From Mangrovimicrobium sediminis (lineage in GTDB: Bacteria > Pseudomonadota > Gammaproteobacteria > Pseudomonadales > Halieaceae), in NCBI RefSeq assembly GCF_004745945.1, contig NZ_SRLE01000005.1:310001-374000 (forward strand): a DNA stretch of 64,000 nucleotides, in the 5' to 3' direction. Of the stretch, positions 28,175 through 37,200 are shown one piece after another. Under the pieces are notes generated by a model. It was not told the origin of the DNA. It saw only the letters and a list, made by a program, of their open reading frames with translations, and did not search any database. The position numbers and the translations under genes are program-made. Positions within the stretch are counted from its first letter, which is position 1; each line of letters opens with the position of its first letter.

Positions 28175-29506
28175 TCAGGGGAAGTAAATGCGGACCTGCG
28201 CGCCGCCGAGTGCCGCTTCGCCGATCTCCAGTTTTCCGCCGTAGCTTTCGACGATATCCGCGGCGACCGCGAGACCCAGGCCCTGTCCCGGGGAGCGCTG
28301 GTCGAGTCGTGTACCGCGTTGCACGATGGCCTCGCGCGCCGCGCCGGGAATGCCCGTGCCGTCATCTTCGACGACCAGTTCCAGCGCGCCGGAAGTGTCA
28401 CCGCAGGCGCTCACCCTGACCCTGGTCCGGGCGTGTTTGCAGGCATTGTCGAGCACGTTCCCCGCGACCTCGAGGAAGTCCCGTTCGTCGCCGCGGAAGT
28501 CCCGCTCGTCGTCACAGACCAGTTCGAGCTGCAGTTCGCGATCTGCATAGACTTTCGCCAGGGTGTCGCGCAGGCGAATCAGCAGGGGCTGTACCGGAAT
28601 ACGCTGCAGCAGTTTGTGGCTGCCGCCGCTGGCTCGCTGCAACTGGTAGCTGACAATCTGCTGCATGCGCTCGACCTGTTCCTCCACCAGTTGCGGGTAG
28701 TCATCGGCCTGTTTATCCGCGCCACGCACGACCGCCAGCGGCGTCTTCAGGCTGTGGGCGAGGTCGGCGAGGGTGTTGCGCACGCGTTCGCGGCGCTGGC
28801 GTTCTCCGCGCAGCAGGGTGTTCAGGTTGTCGGTGAGCGCCTGGATCTCCCGCGGGTAGTTGCCCTCCAGGTGTTCTGCCCCTCCGGTCTCGATGGCGGC
28901 GATGCGCGAGGCCAGTGAGCGCAGCGGGCGCAGGCCCCAGGCGAGGATCGCCGCCTGCAGTACCACCAGCAGCGCGGCCGAACCGCCCAGCCACAACGCG
29001 AGGGCGCGGCGATACACAGCTATCTCGGCATCCAGCGCCTCGGCCGACTCCATCACGGTGAATTGCAGCGGTACGGCGGAGTTCGAATCGGTCTCCCACA
29101 GCACCTGCCAGGACAGCGTGTAGAGATCGCCGCGGCGCTGGAAAACATGCTCCCCGGGCTGCAGTCCGGGCGTGGTGTTCCGGCCGCTGTCATCGGGCAG
29201 GGTAGCCGCGGAGGGCGATTGCCACAGGGGCGTACCATCGGCCGCCGTGATCACGGCGTAGAGGCCGGAGTTCGAGCGGCCGTAGCGCGCCTCGATCAGG
29301 CGTTGCGGCAGGGTGATAGCGCCATCGTATTCCGCCTGCGCCAGCAGGGTCATCACATGCAGTTGCAGGCGCTGTTCCTCGGCGGCCTCCAGGCTGCGCC
29401 GGTGGCTGCCGCCCAGGAACAGGCTGCTGGTGCCGAGGAACAGTGGAAACAGCAGGAGACTAGCCAGGACTAGCCTGCCGTTCAGGGAACGCGGGAGCGC
29501 GCTCAT
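28175..29506 (-). CDS. PhoQ-like sensor histidine kinase
   Basis: A 443-residue kinase with two membrane helices (~11-33 and ~168-190) enclosing a ~130-residue periplasmic sensor, then a HAMP-like linker, a DHp helix with H251 (LAHSLKTPLAVV) and an ATPase domain with GNVLDNACKHA, DDGTGIP and GQGLGLAV. The HSLKTPL form is characteristic of PhoQ-type kinases. Its ATG overlaps the stop of the response-regulator gene (ATGA). It is the last gene of the four-gene minus-strand operon starting at 31038. Confidence 0.9.
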   Translation of the reverse strand: MSALPRSLNGRLVLASLLLFPLFLGTSSLFLGGSHRRSLEAAEEQRLQLHVMTLLAQAEYDGAITLPQRLIEARYGRSNSGLYAVITAADGTPLWQSPSAATLPDDSGRNTTPGLQPGEHVFQRRGDLYTLSWQVLWETDSNSAVPLQFTVMESAEALDAEIAVYRRALALWLGGSAALLVVLQAAILAWGLRPLRSLASRIAAIETGGAEHLEGNYPREIQALTDNLNTLLRGERQRRERVRNTLADLAHSLKTPLAVVRGADKQADDYPQLVEEQVERMQQIVSYQLQRASGGSHKLLQRIPVQPLLIRLRDTLAKVYADRELQLELVCDDERDFRGDERDFLEVAGNVLDNACKHARTRVRVSACGDTSGALELVVEDDGTGIPGAAREAIVQRGTRLDQRSPGQGLGLAVAADIVESYGGKLEIGEAALGGAQVRIYFP

Positions 29507-30186
29507 TGCGCCTCGCGCTGCAGGGCGAATCGATAGCCCGCGCCGCGCACGGTTTCGATCGGTTGCAGTTCCTGTTGCGGGTCCAGCTTGCGTCGCAGTC
29601 GCCCGATAAACACCTCGATGACGTTGCTGTCGCGCTCGTGGTCCTGCGCGTAGAGGTGTTCGGTGAGCTCCGCCTTGGAGATGACCTGCCCGGGATGGTG
29701 GGCGAGGTACTCGAGTGTGTTGTACTCGTAGCTGGTAAGGTCCAGGGCCTGGCCCTCCCTTAGTACCCGGCGCGCCTGGAAGTCGATCTGGATCGGCCCG
29801 TAGTCGGCAACGTTGCTGGCGCGGCCGGAAGCGCGGCGCAGCAGTGCGGCGACCCTGGCGCTGATCTCCTCCGGGTGGAACGGTTTGGTGACGTAGTCAT
29901 CGGCGCCGGCCTCCAGGCCGAGGACCTTGTCCTGCCAGTCGCTGCGCGCGGTAAGGATGAGAATAGGAAACGCCAGCCCGGCGCCGCGCCAGTTGCGTAC
30001 CAGTTCCAGTCCGCTGATATCGGGTAAGCCGAGGTCGACGATGGCGAGGTCGCAACTGAACTCCTCGCCGTAGTAGCGGCCCTCGCTGCCGTTGGCGGCG
30101 AGGTCCACCGTCCACCCCGCGGCGCGAAACTGTGCGGCGAGTTGTTCGCCCAGGCGGGGGTCGTCCTCGACGATGACCATGCGCAC
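29503..30186 (-). CDS. PhoP/OmpR-family response regulator
   Basis: A 227-residue regulator with acidic residues E7, D8 and D9, phospho-acceptor D51 (LAIVDLGLPDISG), a TKP lysine motif and a winged-helix DNA-binding domain ending GAGYRFALQ. The start is GTG 30186 (MRMVIVEDD matches the family), with an ATG two codons later. It is 4 bp after the PepSY gene and overlaps the kinase gene. The 11-bp-spaced CTGAAC/GTTCAG boxes upstream of the operon (31091-31150) have the direct-repeat layout OmpR/PhoP proteins bind, so autoregulation is likely. Confidence 0.93.
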   Translation of the reverse strand: MRMVIVEDDPRLGEQLAAQFRAAGWTVDLAANGSEGRYYGEEFSCDLAIVDLGLPDISGLELVRNWRGAGLAFPILILTARSDWQDKVLGLEAGADDYVTKPFHPEEISARVAALLRRASGRASNVADYGPIQIDFQARRVLREGQALDLTSYEYNTLEYLAHHPGQVISKAELTEHLYAQDHERDSNVIEVFIGRLRRKLDPQQELQPIETVRGAGYRFALQREAQ

Positions 30187-30190
30187 GCTT

Positions 30191-30514
30191 TCAGTCCCCG
30201 ACGCTGACCGTCAGGACACGGCCGTCGTCGCGCAGCAGTCGCACCCGGTAGCCTTTGCCATCGGCGGTTACCTTGAGCACCCGGCCACCGTAGCGGGACC
30301 GGGCGATTTCCGCTGCCTCGCGCGGCGACAGGTGCTGGCGTTGGTCACTGCCTTGAGAGTTGGAAGACGGGCGCGCCTGCTCTTTGCCCTGGGCGGCATT
30401 GTGACGTTCGTCGCGGCCCTGTGAACCTTTGCCGGGCGCCGGGAAAGCCCCGATGGAAAGGCAGGTGCACAGGGTACCCACGGCGATAACGACGGCTGGC
30501 CTGATTCGCGACAT
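30191..30514 (-). CDS. Small secreted PepSY-domain protein
   Basis: A 107-residue protein with a signal peptide, a polar Gln/Ser-rich linker and a C-terminal PepSY-like domain (LSPREAAEIARSRYGGRVLKV...GKGYRVRLLRDDGRVLTV). PepSY proteins are often encoded beside PhoPQ-type systems and may modulate the sensor or a protease in the periplasm. It lies 4 bp upstream of the response-regulator gene and 17 bp after the glycine-zipper gene, inside one operon. Confidence 0.82.
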   Translation of the reverse strand: MSRIRPAVVIAVGTLCTCLSIGAFPAPGKGSQGRDERHNAAQGKEQARPSSNSQGSDQRQHLSPREAAEIARSRYGGRVLKVTADGKGYRVRLLRDDGRVLTVSVGD

Positions 30515-30531
30515 TCAGTTCCTTGCTCGAC

Positions 30532-31038
30532 CTATGGCAGCGGACTGACATCGACCCTCAGGCGAATGGTGTTTCCTGGGGGAGTGGTCGTCCGCGTGTA
30601 GTAGACGTCGTCCATATAGCGGTAGCCGACACGATACCCCACGACCCGCTCACTGTCTTGCAGTTCGTATTCCACGCCACAATAGCGCTCGTTCACGTAG
30701 TAGCTGCCGGTGTTCTGGCGGTGCGCGATGTCGGTACCGATGGAAGCGCCGAGCAGGGCGCCGGCGCCGGCGATAACCGGTTGGTAGCGGCTGTCATGTC
30801 CCGCTGCACCGCCAATCACGCCGCCGATGACCGCCCCGAGCAGGCCCGGGGTGGCCGAATGGCTGCGACTGGTGTTGACGACTCGCACCTGCTCGTCGCG
30901 ACAGATTTCGTGGGGCACCTTGCGGGTCACCAGTTCCACGATCGGTTCGACGTTGACCACGGGTGCTTCTACATAGCGGCTCTGCGCCAGTGTAGGTGTG
31001 GCCAACAGGAGGCAAGCCAGTGCCATCAGTCGTTTCAT
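30532..31038 (-). CDS. Glycine-zipper (2TM) envelope protein
   Basis: A 168-residue protein with a signal peptide (MKRLMALACLLLATPTLAQ) and a glycine-zipper region (GLLGAVIGGVIGGAAGH...GAGALLGASIG) as in Rickettsia 17-kDa/SlyB-like antigens. The C-terminal half has VNERYCGVEYELQDSERVVGY, typical of the family. SlyB-like proteins are part of PhoPQ regulons in enterobacteria, which fits its place as first gene of this two-component operon. The ATG at 31038 begins the signal peptide. Confidence 0.85.
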   Translation of the reverse strand: MKRLMALACLLLATPTLAQSRYVEAPVVNVEPIVELVTRKVPHEICRDEQVRVVNTSRSHSATPGLLGAVIGGVIGGAAGHDSRYQPVIAGAGALLGASIGTDIAHRQNTGSYYVNERYCGVEYELQDSERVVGYRVGYRYMDDVYYTRTTTPPGNTIRLRVDVSPLP

Positions 31039-31090
31039 GTGTGTTCTCCCTTGTCGCGTTGATCCCGATGCCCAGTGTGTCTCGTGCATG

Positions 31091-31150
31091 CTGAACGAGG
31101 GCTGAACGCTGCCTGAACAAAGCCGGCCGGATCATTCAGGCCCGGTTCAG
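31091..31150. promoter_or_regulatory. Phased CTGAAC / GTTCAG boxes (putative PhoP-type operator)
   Basis: Three CTGAAC hexamers start at 31091, 31102 and 31113, exactly 11 bp apart. In the opposite orientation ATTCAG (31134) and GTTCAG (31145) are also 11 bp apart. This hexamer-N5-hexamer layout in both directions sits between the divergent glycine-zipper operon and the His-rich gene, as expected for a PhoP/OmpR-family regulator controlling both. Confidence 0.75.
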
Positions 31151-31204
31151 CTTGGGCTGGGTAAGCTGCAGGGGTGGATCGATAACCACCTGAGGAGAAA
31201 TGCC

Positions 31205-31636
31205 ATGCAAAGACTGACAGCGATAGCCCTGGCGCTGGTACTGGCCAGCGCGAGCGGGACCGCACTCGCGGATCGCGGCAAACATGACAAGCACGGAAAA
31301 CACGGTGGTGATCGCCACGCTTACAGCCACCACCATTCCAAGCACCACGGCGGCCCCAAATACAAGGTCTACGTGGGCTACGCACCGCGACACCATCATC
31401 ACTACGGGCACCGGTACTACCGTCCCAGCTACTATCCGCTGGGCGCGGCGCTGGTGGGCGCTGCGGTCAGTTACAGCGTCTACCATACCCATAACGGTGT
31501 GCGCTGCTACGACGACCACAGCTATCGCAGTTCCACTCCGGTCTCCAGCTCGCAGGTGGTCGGATGCTACCGCATCGAGCGCTTCCCGGATGGCAGCGAG
31601 CGACGCGTGGACCTGCCGATGTCCGAGTGCTATTGA
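31205..31636 (+). CDS. Small secreted histidine/tyrosine-rich protein
   Basis: A 143-residue protein with a signal peptide (MQRLTAIALALVLASASGTALA), a mature N-terminus very rich in His, Lys and Gly (RGKHDKHGKHGGDRHAYSHH), a HHHHYGHRYYRP block, and a C-terminal part with GCYRIERFPDGSERRVDLPM. The His clusters suggest metal binding, but this is not demonstrated. It is divergent from the PhoPQ-like operon with shared operator boxes, so it is probably a regulon member. It starts after GAGGAGAAATGCC. Confidence 0.75.
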   Translation: MQRLTAIALALVLASASGTALADRGKHDKHGKHGGDRHAYSHHHSKHHGGPKYKVYVGYAPRHHHHYGHRYYRPSYYPLGAALVGAAVSYSVYHTHNGVRCYDDHSYRSSTPVSSSQVVGCYRIERFPDGSERRVDLPMSECY

Positions 31637-31654
31637 GGGAGGATGGCGTAGCGC

Positions 31655-32326
31655 TTAGCGCGGCGGATCGATGCGACCGCCGATGGAAGTATTGACCCGA
31701 AACCAGCCCGCGATCGAGTAGCGGTCGCGGGCTGCCGGCAGTACCTCGTGAGGGAAATCCTCGCTCAGGAATACCACCACCGAGCCCAGAGCGGGCACCA
31801 CGCGAATACCTTCCTGATCTTCCCCGTCCCGATACAGCACGAGTTCACCTTTTTCATCCGGCTGCCAGCCGGGATTCAGGTAGGCGACCAGTGATAGCAC
31901 GCGGTTGGTTTCACCGCGAAACGCATCGTAGTGCCGCCGGTAGAAATCTCCCGGGGCGTAGTGCGCGAAGTGACTTTCGAAGGAGAACAGGCCCAGCAAC
32001 AACTCGCGGTTGAGGTAGACCCGCAGTCGCTCCGCCCAGTCCAGCCACTCGCGCCCGGCGAGTGCCGCCCCGGTAATCCAGCAGATTTCGTCGCGACGCA
32101 CGAAGGCGTTCCTGCTGCGCTCCAGTTGGCGGCCGGTGGCGGCCGGCGCGAACAGGTCCGGGTGCATGTCCCGCACGTGTTCACCCAGGGCCTGGGCCAG
32201 CGTCGGCGGTAGTGCCATCGTGTTGATGCTGTAGCCGTGCTGACGGACGTCACTCGCGATGCTCGCGAACAGGAGGTCATCGGCAGGGGTTGCGGTGCTG
32301 GGGTCAAGCCTGGTGACGGGGTTCAT
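31655..32326 (-). CDS. 2-oxoglutarate/Fe(II)-dependent oxygenase (prolyl 4-hydroxylase-like)
   Basis: A 223-residue protein with a double-stranded beta-helix core: the HxD pair in RRHYDAFRG, the distal histidine in DFPHEVLP and the 2-oxoglutarate-binding arginine in RYSIAGWFRV. It is similar to stand-alone bacterial P4H proteins. The ATG at 32326 (MNPVTRLDPS) is preferred over the TTG five codons upstream. The substrate is unknown. It converges on the His-rich gene with 18 bp between stops. Confidence 0.83.
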   Translation of the reverse strand: MNPVTRLDPSTATPADDLLFASIASDVRQHGYSINTMALPPTLAQALGEHVRDMHPDLFAPAATGRQLERSRNAFVRRDEICWITGAALAGREWLDWAERLRVYLNRELLLGLFSFESHFAHYAPGDFYRRHYDAFRGETNRVLSLVAYLNPGWQPDEKGELVLYRDGEDQEGIRVVPALGSVVVFLSEDFPHEVLPAARDRYSIAGWFRVNTSIGGRIDPPR

Positions 32327-32419
32327 CAATGTTGCGGCCAAACGGGGGAGGGGACTCCGCCATGGATGGGCGCAAGCGGGCGCGGGGAGCGCCGCTTGCG
32401 GTCTGGGCCGGAAATTACC

Positions 32420-32450
32420 AGAAAACCGCTCCCGCGGGAGGCGCGGGAGT
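32420..32450 (-). terminator. Intrinsic terminator of fadE
   Basis: Read on the minus strand, a stem of about 10 bp with G-T pairs around CTCCCGC/GCGGGAG (32429-32449) is followed by GGTTTTC. It lies about 30 bp after the fadE stop. Confidence 0.7.
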
Positions 32451-32475
32451 GGTGACTAAATGCCGGTAAAAAGGC

Positions 32476-34977
32476 CTATTTGCGGGCGGGCCTTTCCACT
32501 ACCCGGCGCTTTCCCCGGGCGCAGTCGGACAGTTCGCGAATCCCGTCGGGGTCGAAGGCGTCCACGCGGATGACATCGTACAGCGCGGTCAATGCCTCCA
32601 GCAGCAGGTCGCTTTCGCTTTCGGTGATAATCTTCTCGCTGACCGCCCAGTCGACCAGTTCCTTGCGCTGGTGACCCATGAGCAGGGCGATGGCGTCCAC
32701 CTGGTCCTCGTCGCGCTTGCGGATGACGCGGTGCAGCCGGTCGCGCAACTCGCGGGTGTCCTGGGCGAGCCGGTAGGCGTTGAGCACGCGGCCGAGTGCA
32801 TCCTCCGGCGAGTCCTTGCGGTAACAGCTTTGCGCCAGGTGTTCACGCAGCGGCGTATCCTCGACGATGCAAGCCGCCACCGCGCTGCCCAGCTTGTCAT
32901 CGGGACGGCGCAGGCGGGTGTGCAGGGGCGGGAATACCAGCAGGCGCAGCGGCCAGCGCAACGCGCGTACCGGGAAGTTGTCGATCGCCGCGGCCAGTGC
33001 TTCCTGGGCGCCGACCAGGCTGGTCTGCAGGCTCCACTCCACCAGCGGGCGCTGGTCTTCCGGCCGGTCCTGGTCCATCCAGTACTTGATCACGGCGCTG
33101 CCGTAGTAGAGGTGGACCAGGCAGTCTGCCATGCGCCCCGACAGCCGCTGCCGCGCCTTGAGCCCGCCGCCCACGCTGAGCAGGGTGACGTCGGTGAGCA
33201 GGGCGAAGGCGGCAGAGAAGCGTGCCAGTTGCCGGTAGTAGGGCTGCAACTGGCCGACGCGCGGCACGTCTTCCATCGCTCCCCCGGCCCAGGCCAGGCC
33301 GCAGGCGCGCAGGGCGTTGCGCGAGGTGTGGCCGAGGTGGCGATAGAACACGGCGTCGAAGGCGCGCGTACCGGCCACGCTATCCGGGTTCTCGGCGGCG
33401 GCGATCTCGTCGGTGATATAGGGGTGGCAGCGTATGGCGCCCTGGCCGAACACCATGAGACTGCGGGTGAGGATGTTTGCCCCCTCGACGGTGATGGCGA
33501 TGGGTACGGCCTGGTAGGCGCGGGCGAGGAAATTGCGTGGCCCGGTGATCACCCCGCGCCCGGCGACCACGTCCATGGCGTGGTTGATCGCCTGGCGCAT
33601 GAGTTCCGTGTTGTAGTACTTGAGCAGCGCCGACGGCACCGAGGGGCGTACGCCGCGATCGAGCATGCCGGCGGTCAGCAGGCGTGCGGCGTTCATCTGG
33701 TAGGTGTAGCCGGCCAGCGGTTCCAGGGCCTCCTGCACGCCTTCGAACTGGCTGATCGAACGCCCGAACTGTTCGCGGGTGAAGGCGTAGCTGCCAGCGG
33801 CCAGGCCGGCCAGCTTGCCGGCGCCGGTACCCAGCGCGGGCAGGGAAATCGAGCGGCCGATGGACAGGCACTCAAGCAGCATGGTCCAGCCCTTGCCGAG
33901 CATGTCCTGGCCGCCGATCACCTGGCTCATGGGGATGAACACGTCGGTGCCCCAGGTGGGGCCATTCATGAACACGGTATTCATCGGCAGGTGGCGGGCG
34001 CCGGCGTTGACGCCCGCCAGGTCCCGCGGCACCAGCACGCAGGTGACTCCGACCACTTCGTCCTCACCGAGCAGTCGTTCCGGGTCGTAGACCTTGATGG
34101 CCAGGCCGATCAGCGTCGCCACCGGCGCCAGCGTGATGTAGCGCTTGTTCCAGGTGACCTTGAGGCCGAGTACCTGTTCACCCTCCCAGTCGCCCATGCA
34201 GACGATGCCCTTGTCGGGAATCGCGCCGGCGTCCGAGCCGGCGATCGGCGAGGTCAGCGCGAAGCAGGGTACCTCCTCGCCGGCGGCGAGGCGCGGCAGG
34301 TAGTGCCCTTTTTGTTCATCCGTGCCGTAGTGGTGCAGCAGTTCGCCCGGTCCCAATGAGTTGGGCACCATGACGGTGACCGCCCCGGACACACTGCGCG
34401 TGGAGATTTTCATCACGATTTCCGAGTGCGCGGTGTGGGAGAAACCCAGGCCGCCGAACGCCTTGGGGATGACCAGGCCGAAGAAACCGTTGTTGCGAAT
34501 ATAGTCCCAGGCCTCCTCGGGCAGGTCGTATTCCTCGTGGGTGATGGCCCAGTCGTCGAGCATGTCGCACAGGGTTTCCACCGGTCCTTCGAGGAATGCC
34601 TGCTCTTCCTCGGACAGCTGGGCGGGACGTGCCTGCAACAGGTGCTGCCAGCGCGGCCGGCCGGAAAACAACTCGCCGTCCCAGTCCACCGAGCCGGATT
34701 TCAGCGCCTCTGCTTCGGTGTCCGACAGGTGCGGCAGCATGCCTCGTACATAGGCCAGCAGTGGGCGGCTGAGGCGTTTCAGGCGGAACTGGCTGGGCAC
34801 GACCAGCAGCCAGGCAATACCCAGTAAGATGGCGCCGCAGACCAGGCTGAACAGGCCGAAACCGTCGAACAGCCAGCCGACCAGGGTGGCTGCCCCCAGC
34901 ACGGTCATGACCGAACCGCCGCCGGAGCCGCGGTAGAGCAGCACGATGGCGGCGAGGAGGAAAAACAGGATGCTCAT
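32476..34977 (-). CDS. fadE: Acyl-CoA dehydrogenase FadE
   Basis: An 833-residue FadE-type dehydrogenase, similar in length to the 814-residue E. coli enzyme. Two or three N-terminal membrane helices are followed by a soluble N-domain, the acyl-CoA dehydrogenase core (ALTSPIAGSDAGAIPDKG, EGANILTRSLMVFGQGAIR) and the C-terminal extension typical of FadE. It catalyses the first step of fatty-acid beta-oxidation at the inner membrane. I start it at ATG 34977 (MSILFFLLAAIVLL); the upstream in-frame extension runs antisense through the peptidase gene and is spurious. Confidence 0.95.
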   Translation of the reverse strand: MSILFFLLAAIVLLYRGSGGGSVMTVLGAATLVGWLFDGFGLFSLVCGAILLGIAWLLVVPSQFRLKRLSRPLLAYVRGMLPHLSDTEAEALKSGSVDWDGELFSGRPRWQHLLQARPAQLSEEEQAFLEGPVETLCDMLDDWAITHEEYDLPEEAWDYIRNNGFFGLVIPKAFGGLGFSHTAHSEIVMKISTRSVSGAVTVMVPNSLGPGELLHHYGTDEQKGHYLPRLAAGEEVPCFALTSPIAGSDAGAIPDKGIVCMGDWEGEQVLGLKVTWNKRYITLAPVATLIGLAIKVYDPERLLGEDEVVGVTCVLVPRDLAGVNAGARHLPMNTVFMNGPTWGTDVFIPMSQVIGGQDMLGKGWTMLLECLSIGRSISLPALGTGAGKLAGLAAGSYAFTREQFGRSISQFEGVQEALEPLAGYTYQMNAARLLTAGMLDRGVRPSVPSALLKYYNTELMRQAINHAMDVVAGRGVITGPRNFLARAYQAVPIAITVEGANILTRSLMVFGQGAIRCHPYITDEIAAAENPDSVAGTRAFDAVFYRHLGHTSRNALRACGLAWAGGAMEDVPRVGQLQPYYRQLARFSAAFALLTDVTLLSVGGGLKARQRLSGRMADCLVHLYYGSAVIKYWMDQDRPEDQRPLVEWSLQTSLVGAQEALAAAIDNFPVRALRWPLRLLVFPPLHTRLRRPDDKLGSAVAACIVEDTPLREHLAQSCYRKDSPEDALGRVLNAYRLAQDTRELRDRLHRVIRKRDEDQVDAIALLMGHQRKELVDWAVSEKIITESESDLLLEALTALYDVIRVDAFDPDGIRELSDCARGKRRVVERPARK

Positions 34978-35053
34978 GGTGCAAGGTCTCCGCAAACAGG
35001 TCTTTATACGGTAGCGCATGCCAAAGGGATTGCCAGCCGCGCCGCGGCCGCGC

Positions 35054-35082
35054 TTCATGCCCCTGTACAAAGCGGCTACACT
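35054..35082 (+). promoter_or_regulatory. Possible sigma-70 promoter for the S9 peptidase gene
   Basis: TTCATG (35054-35059), a 17-bp spacer and TACACT (35077-35082) lie about 28 bp before the preferred start codon in the divergent gap with fadE. Confidence 0.4.
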
Positions 35083-35109
35083 GCCCGGCGTTACCTGCTG
35101 GAGATGCCC

Positions 35110-37158
35110 ATGATTACCCGCCTGCTGCCCCTCGTGCTGGGCCTGGTCGCCTGCCAGGCCACCACGCCGCCCGAAGCCCCGAAACCCGCTGCGGGTGCGC
35201 TCGCGAACACGACGCCCGATCTCTCGAACACGACGCCCTATGGCGCCTGGCCCTCCCCGATCACTGCCGCCTCTATCGAGGAGGGCAGTCGCTCCCTGCA
35301 CTCCCTGGCCTACGACGGCGGCTACCTGTACTGGGTGGAGGGTCGTCCGCAGGAGGGTGGCCGCAATGTCATCGTGCGCTGGCGGCCGGACTCGCCAGTG
35401 GAGGACGTCCTCCCCGCAGACTTCAACGCACGGACCCGGGTGCACGAGTACGGCGGCCGTTCGGTGCTGGTGGCCGACGGTACCCTGTGGTTCAGCAATT
35501 TCAGCGACCAGCGCCTGTACCGCATGCGTCCGGGCGAGGAGCCCCGCGCGATCACCCCTGACCTGCCACTGCGCTACGGGGCCTGTGCGCTGGATGCGCC
35601 GCGCGAGCGACTGATCTGCATCCGCGAGGACCACCGCGGCGACGGGGAACCGCGCAATACCCTGGTGGCGCTGCCCTGGGACGGTATGTCCGAGGGCGAG
35701 GTACTGTTCGGCGACAGCGATTTCGTCGCCGCTGCCAGTCTCTCTCCCGATGGCCGGCGCATTGCGTTTGTCAGCTGGGACCACCCCAACATGCCGTGGG
35801 ACAACACCACCCTGTGGAGCGCCAGCTTCGACGCCACCGGTGCACTTGGCGACCTGGCCGCCCACAACGGGCCGGGCGAGGCGGTCATGGACCCGCAGTT
35901 CGACGCCAGCGGCCGGCTCTACGCCATCAGCGACCGCGACGATTGGTGGAAGCTCTATCGCATCGTCGGCGAGACCTTCAGCCCCGTGCCCACCGGATTG
36001 TCCGCCGTGGAAGTGGGCGGGCCGGCCTGGAGCATCGGAGAGCACTTCTATCGATTCCTCGACGACGGCTCGATACTCGCCCAGGTCGCGCAGGGCGGCG
36101 TGTCCAGCCTCTACCGCCTGGATCCCGCGGCGGGCAGTGCGCAGCCGCTGGCACTGGAGAGTGCCGCGGTGGTCGACTTCCTGCCGCGCGATGGGCAGCT
36201 CTATGTGATCAACGTCAGCGCCGCCCGGCCCACCGAGTTGCTGGTCACGGAGCTGGACGGAGGTTCCGCGCAGGTGATTCGCCGGGCCAAGGACGATAGC
36301 CCCGACCCCGCCTGGATCCCCGCTTACCAGCAGGTCAGCTTCCCCACCGGCGAGGGCGCGACCGCCCACGGTATCTACTACCCGCCGACCAACCCGCAGG
36401 TGGCGCCGCCGGCGAACAGTACACCGCCGCTCATGGTCTTCGTACACGGCGGGCCGACCTCGGTCGCCTCGCCCGGTTATTCACTGTCCAAGCTGTACTG
36501 GACCAGCCGCGGCTTCGCGATTCTCGACGTCAATCACCGCGGCAGTACCGGTTATGGCCGGGAGTTCCGGCAGGCCCTGTACGGCCTGTGGGGCGTGGTC
36601 GATGTCGAGGATGCGGTAGCCGGCGCCAGCTGGCTGGCGCAGCAGGGCAAGGCGGATCCGCAGCGCCTGGTCATTCGCGGTGGCAGTGCCGGGGGTTACA
36701 CCACCCTCGCCGCGCTGGCCATGCACGAGGTGTTCAGCGCCGGGACCAGCCTGTTCGGGATCAGCGACATCGAGGCGCTGGCTCACGACACGCACAAGTT
36801 CGAATCGCGCTACCTCGACCAGTTGATCGGCCCCTACCCCGAGAGCAAGGCGCTTTACGTGGAGCGCTCCCCGATCCACCACCTGGACGGCTTCAATGCG
36901 CCGCTGCTGTTATTGCAGGGCCTGGAGGACCGCGTGGTGCCGCCCAACCAGTCGGAGATGATTTTCGAGGCCCTCAAGGCCCGCGGTATTCCCACCGCGT
37001 ACATCGCTTTCGAGGGGGAGGGGCACGGCTTCCGCCGCGCCGAGAATGCCATTCGCGCCCGCGAGGCCGAGTATGCGTTCTATGCGCGTATTCTCGGCTT
37101 CACGCCGGCGGAGCCGCTGCCGCCGGTGGATATCGTGGGATTGCCGGCGCCGCAGTAG
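35110..37158 (+). CDS. S9-family prolyl oligopeptidase-like lipoprotein
   Basis: A 682-residue secreted peptidase. The N-terminus MITRLLPLVLGLVAC has a lipobox with C15, so it is probably lipid-anchored. A beta-propeller (~50-400) precedes the alpha/beta-hydrolase domain, with HGGP, nucleophile S526 (GGSAGG), D607 (LEDRVVP) and H639 (GEGHGF), a complete catalytic triad. The ATG at 35110 is preferred to that at 35104 because GGAG at 35100-35103 gives it a proper spacing. It would cleave short peptides in the envelope. It is divergent from fadE. Confidence 0.9.
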   Translation: MITRLLPLVLGLVACQATTPPEAPKPAAGALANTTPDLSNTTPYGAWPSPITAASIEEGSRSLHSLAYDGGYLYWVEGRPQEGGRNVIVRWRPDSPVEDVLPADFNARTRVHEYGGRSVLVADGTLWFSNFSDQRLYRMRPGEEPRAITPDLPLRYGACALDAPRERLICIREDHRGDGEPRNTLVALPWDGMSEGEVLFGDSDFVAAASLSPDGRRIAFVSWDHPNMPWDNTTLWSASFDATGALGDLAAHNGPGEAVMDPQFDASGRLYAISDRDDWWKLYRIVGETFSPVPTGLSAVEVGGPAWSIGEHFYRFLDDGSILAQVAQGGVSSLYRLDPAAGSAQPLALESAAVVDFLPRDGQLYVINVSAARPTELLVTELDGGSAQVIRRAKDDSPDPAWIPAYQQVSFPTGEGATAHGIYYPPTNPQVAPPANSTPPLMVFVHGGPTSVASPGYSLSKLYWTSRGFAILDVNHRGSTGYGREFRQALYGLWGVVDVEDAVAGASWLAQQGKADPQRLVIRGGSAGGYTTLAALAMHEVFSAGTSLFGISDIEALAHDTHKFESRYLDQLIGPYPESKALYVERSPIHHLDGFNAPLLLLQGLEDRVVPPNQSEMIFEALKARGIPTAYIAFEGEGHGFRRAENAIRAREAEYAFYARILGFTPAEPLPPVDIVGLPAPQ

Positions 37159-37200
37159 CGGCACCCGCTTGGCTTTACGGACCCGGCGCCCGAGGCTGGC

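Noticed and set aside
34978-36447. In-frame 5' extension of fadE
   Set aside because: It runs antisense through the S9 peptidase gene and is low-complexity; the natural FadE N-terminus begins at 34977.
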